A stretch of 64,000 bases of DNA from Nostocales cyanobacterium LEGE 11386 (GTDB lineage: Bacteria > Cyanobacteriota > Cyanobacteriia > Cyanobacteriales > Nostocaceae): assembly GCA_015207155.1 (NCBI GenBank), contig JADEXK010000004.1, positions 1 to 64,000 on the forward strand, written 5' to 3'. The notes under the pieces are model-generated. The model did no database searches and was not told the origin of the DNA. It was given only the letters and a program-made list of their open reading frames with translations. The position numbers and the translations under genes are program-made. Of the stretch, positions 45,046-51,544 are shown piece by piece; position 1 is the first letter of the stretch; each line of letters opens with the position of its first letter.

Positions 45046-45171
45046 GTAAAAACTTCTTAATCACATATGAGTTCAGCTTTTGATTGGGTATAATGAATAT
45101 AATTATTAACTGATGATTAGTGTGATATAAAAAAATTAAATATTTTAAAGTAGGATGATTTATTTAACCTA

Positions 45172-45822
45172 ATGCGAGTACATCAAGAGATTACTGAACG
45201 AATAAGATATGTTGAAAGATTCGAAGTTTTAGTTTCGGGCAAACCATTCCATTATGGAAAATCTACGGATAGTCGCTCTTGTGAGTATTCTTTCAGCCGT
45301 GCCGCAAATAGGCAAATGCCTATATCAAAATGGTTAGAAACTCGATTTTATAAAACATATCCAGGTTTACACGCAACTGTAATTTATCCCAATGGTTCGA
45401 CAGTTACGCCTGATATTCCTGTCGGAATTGTCAGAGACGCATACAAGGATATTAGCCATTTATATGGACAATCAATGTGGTTGAAGTTCTCTGGGAATAG
45501 TGAATCCTCTATTCTTGATCTAAAACGTAATCTTCGTGAGGCAGGAATTGATACAAAATTTGCAAGTCCATCTATTTTATGGTTGTGGCAGTGGTACACA
45601 ATTGAAGGTAATATCGCACGAATTCATCTTCCTGTGTTTTATCGTTTGGCACTTCCTGATATGCTGAAATCATTTACTTGTTCAAAAGATATTAGCTTAG
45701 AATTTAACTTTAACTCTGAAAGCTGTCATTTATTTGAAACTGACTCTAATTACTTATATTTTGGTACGGAGCAATTAAATTTATTGAAATTTTATATTGA
45801 TAAACTAAAAAGTAAAATTTAG
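45172..45822 (+). CDS. Unknown protein next to XisHI
   Basis: 216 residues, soluble. Recognisable features are only local: HQEITERIRYVERFEVLV, then SRSCEYSFSRAANRQMPISKWLETRFYKTYPG, VIYPNGSTVTPDIPVG, and ending LNLLKFYIDKLKSKI. No known domain, membrane part or catalytic motif stands out. The base composition is AT-richer than core neighbours and no HIP1 site lies in it, which suggests recent arrival with the accessory patch. The ATG has AGGATG far upstream; the true start could be a little later. Confidence 0.6.
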   Translation: MRVHQEITERIRYVERFEVLVSGKPFHYGKSTDSRSCEYSFSRAANRQMPISKWLETRFYKTYPGLHATVIYPNGSTVTPDIPVGIVRDAYKDISHLYGQSMWLKFSGNSESSILDLKRNLREAGIDTKFASPSILWLWQWYTIEGNIARIHLPVFYRLALPDMLKSFTCSKDISLEFNFNSESCHLFETDSNYLYFGTEQLNLLKFYIDKLKSKI

Positions 45823-45975
45823 CTACCTAATTTTTGCAATAAGTCAATTATAAATAAATATCTAAGAGACGCTTTCAGTCTCAGCCATAGCGTGCCGAAA
45901 ATAAAAAATACCCTTATTGTATACGAACTTAAAGTATGCTGCGAGAAAATCTGAAGCAAGAAGTAGAGAACCTGA

Positions 45976-46217
45976 ATGAGAAACAACATGAATATTGATT
46001 CAGAAATTTTACAAATACTAGATCAGATGCCAGAGTCACTTAAACAAGAACTCTTGCATTATGCCAAGTATTTAGTTGAAAATTATTACCAGGCTGTTTC
46101 TCAAGAAAGCTCACTTCCAAAAAAACGTCGATCTGGTATCTTAAAAGGAACTTTTGTTCTACCCTTGCCTGATATTTTGATGAACCTCTTGAAGATTTTC
46201 AAGAGTATATGGAATGA
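45976..46217 (+). pseudogene. VapB-type antitoxin (DUF2281), frameshifted
   Basis: The N-terminal part (SEILQILDQMPESLKQELLHYAKYLVENYYQ, KRRSGILKGTFVLPLPD) is the DUF2281/VapB family. After LPLPD the frame reads ILMNLLKIF, but the other frame gives DEPLEDFQEYME and a stop at 46215-46217, the normal end of the family. One base is missing near 46174. In the restored frame the stop overlaps the vapC ATG as ATGA, the usual coupling. The open frame as it stands runs to 46260 with a false tail. Confidence 0.8.
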
Positions 46218-46578
46218 ATGCTTTTCTTTTAGATACTCATGCTTTTATCTGGCTAACTGAAAATGACTCCAGCCTTCCAGATGATCTAAGAATAATCGTC
46301 GATACAGCAGATATGGTTGATCTCAGTATTGCTAGTCTTTGGGAAATTGCCATTAAATTGAAGCTTGGCAAATTATCGCTGCAACGGAACTATGAAACCA
46401 TAGGTTCTGCGCTAGAAACTTCAGATATTCTCATACTTCCGATCTCTTTTGCCGACACGCTTCAAGTTCGGAATCTCCCATTACATCATGGCGATCCTTT
46501 TGACAGGATATTGATTGCACAAGCAATGAATCACTCCTTAATTATTATGCTTATTCTGTACAGAGGATGTGGGAATAA
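46214..46578 (+). pseudogene. VapC-type PIN ribonuclease, damaged C-terminus
   Basis: The start MNAFLLDTHAFIWLTEN has the first PIN Asp; LSIASLWEIAIKLKLGKL the Glu; and LPLHHGDPFDRILIAQAMNHSLII the third acidic site. The family then continues with a short strand, an Asp (S-x-D) and AYxVxxxW. Here the end YSVQRMWE and stop at 46576-46578 is in another frame, and the segment carrying the fourth acidic residue is missing. The frame as read ends with an unrelated tail at 46612. With the antitoxin also broken, the pair is most likely dead. Confidence 0.78.
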
Positions 46579-46612
46579 CGTGAAAAATTTTCTTCTTGAC
46601 GCTATGAGATGA

Positions 46613-47119
46613 GCATCCGGTTATTTGGAGACTACACCATCCAATTATCTCTCAGTCTGACAGTGAGTTGAGCAAAGGCGATCGCATCAGTATGACATTA
46701 GCCTGAATAGAAATAATCCTATTGGGGTAAACTACACCTGCATTGAACCTATCCATAGCAAGAATAGTAGAAGTTCAATAGTAATGATAAACTTTTTCAA
46801 TAAAACGTATATTTTTGTGAATCACAGGGCTAGCTATACTACTGCTAGCGCTTATTTTTAGCGATTTTCCTGCTTACTTTGCCCAATTAATGGTGAGCTT
46901 GACTAATTGAATAGGTTAAGAGAAACTAACTAATAACTGACGTATGTGCTTATAATTTTAATAAAATTTGTAAAGATTCTGAGATATATATTTTGAGAGA
47001 TGGAACATTAGTTAACAAATGGCAAATTTGTATCTAAGTAACAATGTTCCGATGGCTATATTTTTAGCCTGCTGCTAAGGCAGTACAGTTCAATCGTACT
47101 ATCGTGGTTGGCCAAAAGC
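46613..47119. promoter_or_regulatory. Spacer and leader upstream of the DUF2997-ycf35-ferredoxin operon
   Basis: About 500 AT-rich bases with no gene. Near 46850 ctagcgcttatttttagcg and at 47067-47090 ctgctaaggcagtacag give small hairpins. No terminator for the dead vapBC was clear. It probably holds the operon promoter in the last 200 bases. Confidence 0.35.
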
Positions 47120-47329
47120 ATGGAGACATTAGAGTTCATAATTTATCCAGACGGTCGGGTACAAGAGAAAGTCACTGGCATTGTGGGTAATTCTTGCGCT
47201 GAAGTTACAGCAGCAATAGAGGCACAGCTGGGGCAAGTACTTAGTCATGAGCCAACCTCAGAATTTTTCGCAGCTCAAGTGCAGCAATCTGCTGTAGCAA
47301 ATACGCAAGCCACATACAGCGATTGGTAG
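47120..47329 (+). CDS. DUF2997-family small protein
   Basis: The ATG at 47120 gives 69 residues; a TTG four codons upstream is possible. METLEFIIYPDGRVQEKVTGIVG and CAEVTAAIEAQLG are the family core. These small proteins accompany Ycf35 (DUF1257) and a ferredoxin in cyanobacteria. The function is unknown. It is 38 bases before ycf35. Confidence 0.85.
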   Translation: METLEFIIYPDGRVQEKVTGIVGNSCAEVTAAIEAQLGQVLSHEPTSEFFAAQVQQSAVANTQATYSDW

Positions 47330-47367
47330 TTTTCTCAAACGTTTAGTGTCATTAATTAACAACCGCC

Positions 47368-47754
47368 ATGTCACACTTTAGCCAAATTAAAACTCAAATC
47401 CGTAACCTTGACTCTTTGAAAGATGCTCTAACTGAATTGGGTATAGATTGGAAACCCGGCCCCAGAGAAGTACGCGGCTATCGCGGTCAAACTCATCATG
47501 CGGAAGTAACTATTGAACAAGAAAACGGCTATGACATCGGTTTTAGATGGAATGGCAAGGAATATGAGTTGGTAGCTGATTTGCAATATTGGCAACAAGA
47601 CTTGTCTGTAGATGGATTCTTGCGCCAAGTGACTCAGCGCTATGCTTATCAAGCAGTTGTTAAAGAAACTGCCCGCGTCGGCTTTCAAGTGGCTGAACAA
47701 CAAAAAAATGAAGATGGTTCGATTCGCCTAGTAGTACAACGCTGGAGTGCGTAA
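47368..47754 (+). CDS. ycf35: Ycf35 (DUF1257) protein
   Basis: 128 residues. SHFSQIKTQIRNLDSLKDALTELG at the start, VRGYRGQTHHAEVTIEQ, YDIGFRWNGKEYELVADLQYW and a C-terminal VAEQQKNEDGSIRLVVQRW. Found in cyanobacteria and in red-algal plastids; no known activity. The stop codon shares one base with the ATG of the ferredoxin gene (TAATG), so translation is coupled. Confidence 0.92.
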   Translation: MSHFSQIKTQIRNLDSLKDALTELGIDWKPGPREVRGYRGQTHHAEVTIEQENGYDIGFRWNGKEYELVADLQYWQQDLSVDGFLRQVTQRYAYQAVVKETARVGFQVAEQQKNEDGSIRLVVQRWSA

Positions 47755-48215
47755 TGACTGATTTTCTGCCGTCGTCAGGAGAATCAGTAGATGATCGTTC
47801 CGGTTTAGAACCAGAATTAGGCGGTTTTCTCCGGGATGACCCAGAACGCTCTGGTTTAGAGCCAGAATTGGGTGGTGTGTTACGTCAAAGAGGTGTTTAT
47901 GTTGACGAAATCACCTGTATTGGCTGTAAGCACTGCGCTCATGTGGCGCGTAACACCTTTTACATTGAACCAGATTATGGGCGATCGCGCGTGGTTCGTC
48001 AAGATGGAGATGGGGAAGAGGTAATCCAAGAAGCGATTGATACTTGTCCGGTTGATTGCATCCATTGGGTTGATTACACTGAACTAAAAACTTTAGAGGA
48101 AGAGCGTAAATATCAGGTAATTCCTGTTGTTGGCTACCCTGTGGAGCAAGCCGTTTCTACTTCTGAAAGGCGACGTAAAAAGCAAAAGTTAAAAAACAAA
48201 AAATCTCCTTCATAA
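47754..48215 (+). CDS. 4Fe-4S ferredoxin with N-terminal extension
   Basis: 153 residues. One [4Fe-4S] ferredoxin domain (about 50-120): CIGCKHCAHVARNTF with three Cys and TCPVDCIHWVDYTEL with the fourth. The N-terminal 45 residues contain two nearly identical stretches, SGLEPELGGFLRDD and SGLEPELGGVLRQR. The basic tail (SERRRKKQKLKNKK) may bind nucleic acid or a partner. DnaJ-like or PsaC-like forms are excluded by the single cluster motif. It ends the DUF2997-ycf35-ferredoxin operon. Confidence 0.92.
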   Translation: MTDFLPSSGESVDDRSGLEPELGGFLRDDPERSGLEPELGGVLRQRGVYVDEITCIGCKHCAHVARNTFYIEPDYGRSRVVRQDGDGEEVIQEAIDTCPVDCIHWVDYTELKTLEEERKYQVIPVVGYPVEQAVSTSERRRKKQKLKNKKSPS

Positions 48216-48241
48216 AATAAAAAGATTCCATGAATATAACT

Positions 48242-48268
48242 AAGGACTGGTTTTGCCAGTCCTTTTGT
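48242..48268 (+). terminator. Terminator of the ycf35-ferredoxin operon
   Basis: aaggactgg (48242-48250) pairs exactly with ccagtcctt (48256-48264), a 5-base loop, then TT and a T-rich run. It starts 27 bases after the stop codon. Confidence 0.87.
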
Positions 48269-48417
48269 GCTTTGTTATAGAGGAAAGCAGTTCAATATTC
48301 TTTTGTGTTGTGTGGCTAGTTTTTAATGGGAGAATAACAGCCCAATCAATCATGTAAAATTCACAATTCAAACTGCTACATTCTAATTATGGCAATTATA
48401 TTGCTTACAGAATAGCC

Positions 48418-48702
48418 TCATTTGAAATTTAATGGATCATGCTGTGAAAGTAATTTTTCTACTTTCGCCTCATCAATCCTAGCAGTTAACCTTCTAGCTT
48501 CATGCAGGTCTCTAGTAGTTTTTGCCAAAGTAAAAGTTGAGCCAACAGAAAAAGCTAACCCCATACCCATAAACCCTTTCACCCAGCCATCAACAGGCAA
48601 ATTTACAATGCCGACAGTAGTGAGAGAAATGGAGAAAACAAAAGCAGCCCATGTTTGAATAATCCAAGCTGCACTGTCTTTTTGAGGATTAATTGTTTGC
48701 AT
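48418..48702 (-). CDS. YiaA/YiaB-like two-helix membrane protein
   Basis: 94 residues with two membrane spans: SAAWIIQTWAAFVFSISLTTVGIVNLP and KGFMGMGLAFSVGSTFTLAKTTRD. This matches the YiaAB two-helix domain. The C-terminal LHEARRLTARIDEAKVEKLLSQHDPLNF is cytoplasmic and cyanobacterial. The role is unknown. It is monocistronic. Confidence 0.83.
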   Translation of the reverse strand: MQTINPQKDSAAWIIQTWAAFVFSISLTTVGIVNLPVDGWVKGFMGMGLAFSVGSTFTLAKTTRDLHEARRLTARIDEAKVEKLLSQHDPLNFK

Positions 48703-48885
48703 ACACCCTACCTAAATAATTAAGTGCTTTAATCGTGATTGTATTGACTGGTAGGTTTACTGTTATTAATAATATGACCAGTTTGGCAACTGGACTCAAA
48801 AAAGGACAAAGCAAAAGCACTTAAATCAAAGAATAACTGGTACAAGGTTTGTACCAGTTTTGGAAATGGCATCAACGAAGTCAGA

Positions 48886-48940
48886 GGGAAGAAGGAAGAA
48901 GGAAGAAGGAAGAAGAATGATCTTCCTTCTTCCTTCTTGA
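48886..48940 (-). repeat. STRR with inverted arms (AGGAAGA / TCTTCCT)
   Basis: Four tandem ggaagaa units are followed by gatcttccttcttccttcttg, their complement, giving a long hairpin directly after the DUF4335 stop codon on the minus strand. It may work as that gene's terminator. Confidence 0.7.
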
Positions 48941-48941
48941 A

Positions 48942-50573
48942 CTATTCATTTTCTGAAAAGGTTTGTACCTTGCCATCAGGACTGAGAACAACTCGAATTC
49001 TGACATTTTGTCCATATCTATTAGCCGAAACAAAAGGTTTACCAATTTCAGGTATCCCCGCCGTCTCGACGTATTCTCTCGCTGCCCGATTTAGGGGTAA
49101 AATTCTCTCAAGCGCACCATCAACACCCACCATCAAGCTATATTCTAATGTTTGTGTGAATCCACTAGGTGGCTGCCAGCGCTTTTGAAAGATTTCTCTC
49201 GCTTCTGCTATCTGAGGTGTGTCAAACAAGGTGCTACCTGTAGCAATCTCTTCTGGTATCGGAGCTATGGATTCATTCCTGAATCTATCAGCTGTTGCAG
49301 TAGAGGTATTTACAGAAGAATTGACTGTTTCTTCCATCTGTCGTGAAGTGACTGGTGTCTCAACTGGAAGAGTATTGCTACGACCGCTATTGGGTATGGG
49401 AGACAAAGATGGGGGAACTGATGAGATGCTGGGTGATGTTTCTCTGTTAGGAGATAGGCTGGGTGGTAAATTCCGCTTTTGGAGGAGAGCAATATCACTT
49501 TGGGGAATTGCTGCTGTAGTGTCTTGCTTGAGATTTGGCTGAATAGCAATTTGCTGGTCTAGACTCGTTGTGGGTGCTGCTGTCTGTGAACTACTATTCA
49601 AGTTGGGAATTTTGGACTCCAATACAGACAGTGGATCTGGTGGAGATGGTAGGGATGCTGGAGATAAACCAGAATTTAGGGATGCGGAGGAATTAGCGGA
49701 AAGAGTGGAACTAGATGATGTTGAGGGCTGTTGAGGTAAACTAGCCGTGGGAAGTTGCGAGTCTGAGCCGATCAGTGGCAACGATGTCAAATCATCCGGG
49801 GGTGTGAGTCCGGGTTGCTGTGTGGGAAAGTTGAATGAAGGCGAGGATTCTAGCGCATTTCCTGCCTGTTTTGGATCGACTGATTTGGCTATCTGTGGTT
49901 GCTTTTGCCTATTATTGTTGGCATATTGCAACGTCACTGGTAGTAAACCTACACCTAATACCATGACTGCGGCAATAGGTGCCCAGGTTGGCAAACGCAG
50001 AGTGAAACTATTTTGATGAAGATTTGGTAACGCCATGACATCAGCAGAGTATTCGTCTAAGGCAGTTGCTAAATCAAATAGTTGCAGCAGACTCAGTTGA
50101 ATTACAGAACCAGATGTCTGGTTAGCGAGGGAACCAAGAAATAGATTGTGAGTTAAATAATTGCCTGGTTCTAAACGGATTTTGCCCCCTGGTATTTGGG
50201 AGTTAAAAGATTTGAATGTTTTAGTAGTTGGTAGTGAAGATTGCTGAAAATCTGTGAACTCTGATTCACTAGATACCTTACTAGAATCCTGGGGTTCAGC
50301 CAGACTGAGCCAAAAATTTTCTGGAGGCTGCTGAAGAAATTCTTGTACGTAGCTGGTGACAGCATCGCATAAAATTTCTAGTTGGTCGCGATCGCCTCGA
50401 ATAAGAAATCTTTTTTCTTCTGGTAGTTGCGGATCATCAAAGCGCAGCTCAAAGCTTAACTGCTTGATCACGGTTTTACCCATCCAATGGGATAAAGGTG
50501 AGCTTTGCGCCAATATTTCTAAGGTACAAGTCGGGGGTGTGTAGCGACGAATGACAGAATTTGATAATGGCAT
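48942..50573 (-). CDS. DUF4335-family protein
   Basis: 543 residues. N-terminal DUF4335 (MPLSNSVIRRYTPPTCTLEILAQSSPLSHW, then LSFELRFDDPQLPEEKRFLIRGDRDQLEILCDAVTSYVQ), a membrane span near 198-218 (WAPIAAVMVLGVGLLPVTLQY), a 220-residue Ser/Pro/Gln-rich linker, and a C-terminal beta domain (EAREIFQKRWQPPSGFTQTLEYSLMVGVDG, IRVVLSPDGKVQTF) of TonB-like shape. It seems to be an envelope protein linking cytoplasm to the outside. It follows the DUF3038 gene after 27 bases; the two always occur together. Confidence 0.85.
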   Translation of the reverse strand: MPLSNSVIRRYTPPTCTLEILAQSSPLSHWMGKTVIKQLSFELRFDDPQLPEEKRFLIRGDRDQLEILCDAVTSYVQEFLQQPPENFWLSLAEPQDSSKVSSESEFTDFQQSSLPTTKTFKSFNSQIPGGKIRLEPGNYLTHNLFLGSLANQTSGSVIQLSLLQLFDLATALDEYSADVMALPNLHQNSFTLRLPTWAPIAAVMVLGVGLLPVTLQYANNNRQKQPQIAKSVDPKQAGNALESSPSFNFPTQQPGLTPPDDLTSLPLIGSDSQLPTASLPQQPSTSSSSTLSANSSASLNSGLSPASLPSPPDPLSVLESKIPNLNSSSQTAAPTTSLDQQIAIQPNLKQDTTAAIPQSDIALLQKRNLPPSLSPNRETSPSISSVPPSLSPIPNSGRSNTLPVETPVTSRQMEETVNSSVNTSTATADRFRNESIAPIPEEIATGSTLFDTPQIAEAREIFQKRWQPPSGFTQTLEYSLMVGVDGALERILPLNRAAREYVETAGIPEIGKPFVSANRYGQNVRIRVVLSPDGKVQTFSENE

Positions 50574-50600
50574 GGCAGGAACGGCGAGGGAGACGATGAT

Positions 50601-51206
50601 CTAAAATTTTGCAGAACGGTCTATGAGTGCTAGCCAGAGACGGCGGTGTCCACCAGTAGCACCGTAAAACAGTAAATCTACAAGCAGTTTTAGCGCCAAG
50701 TGGGTGAGGAGATCCGTGGATATTTGGTCATCCTCTTCCATCCGTTCTTGGTAGGTGTTGCAGAAAGCATCGATATAATCTCCAAGTAAGGCAGCCTGAT
50801 GAGGTTCCTGCTTTTTTTCGGCCATTTGTTCTAGTAGACCAACAGCACGGCGAATCAATTCCTGGTGCTGTTTGGCGAGGTAGCAGGTGATGAGAACAAG
50901 CGATCGCGCTTCTTCTACATCTAGCTTTTTTCGCCCACCTTGACCTTTACGTAGGGGATTAGACTGACGCAGTCGCCATAAAGCTACCCGGTCTGGCACT
51001 CTCGACTCTAAATTCAGATTAATTGCCGCAGAGAGCATTGCCTCGGAACCAATACCAGTTAAAGTTTCTAGCGCCAACAGCACCAAGTCTAACTGGGTTT
51101 TGATATTGTCCCATTGCACTGTATTTGGAGCTGGAAGCTTGATTAAATCCTCCCATTGGGGATTTGGTGTGGCTGAATCGGCGGCCGAGTGCATAACTTT
51201 TAGCAT
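50601..51206 (-). CDS. DUF3038-family protein
   Basis: 201 residues, all helical: NTVQWDNIKTQLDLVLLALETLTGIGSEAML, VALWRLRQSNPLRKGQGGRKKLDVEEARSLVLITCYLA, and FYGATGGHRRLWLALIDRSA at the end. No catalytic motif. It is the upstream partner of DUF4335 in cyanobacteria. A HIP1 octamer is present. The start may be a few codons later (MHSAADS). Confidence 0.85.
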   Translation of the reverse strand: MLKVMHSAADSATPNPQWEDLIKLPAPNTVQWDNIKTQLDLVLLALETLTGIGSEAMLSAAINLNLESRVPDRVALWRLRQSNPLRKGQGGRKKLDVEEARSLVLITCYLAKQHQELIRRAVGLLEQMAEKKQEPHQAALLGDYIDAFCNTYQERMEEDDQISTDLLTHLALKLLVDLLFYGATGGHRRLWLALIDRSAKF

Positions 51207-51544
51207 AGGTGATCAGGCTGTAAGGGCTGTTGCTGTTACCCATTTTGAAACCAGACTCGGAAATATCCGGGTTGGTTTCCCATCGCTATTAGCTAGCTCG
51301 TCTCACTTTGGTAAACAGCAGTTGTCTTTGTCTTACTCTACTAGATGAAAATTTATTTTCAACAAATTCAATTGATAAAACTAGTAAAGTATTCCTAATC
51401 TTCTCCTCCTGTTCAGTACAAATGTATAAATGAACATTACTGAATTTAGATAATATCTAATTGCTAATTGCTCATAATCTTGGGGAATTTAGTAGTTAGC
51501 AATTAACAACTTAGTAGCCTGCATCCGTGATATTTATTGCCTGT
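51207..51544. other. Spacer mutS2 / DUF3038
   Basis: 338 bases, AT-rich, no gene. It should contain the promoter of the DUF3038-DUF4335 pair at its left side. No terminator for mutS2 was clear. Confidence 0.35.

Noticed and set aside
48886..48940. Possible CRISPR-like repeat
   Set aside because: Units are seven bases without spacers; it is an STRR with inverted arms. No CRISPR array or cas gene is in the window.
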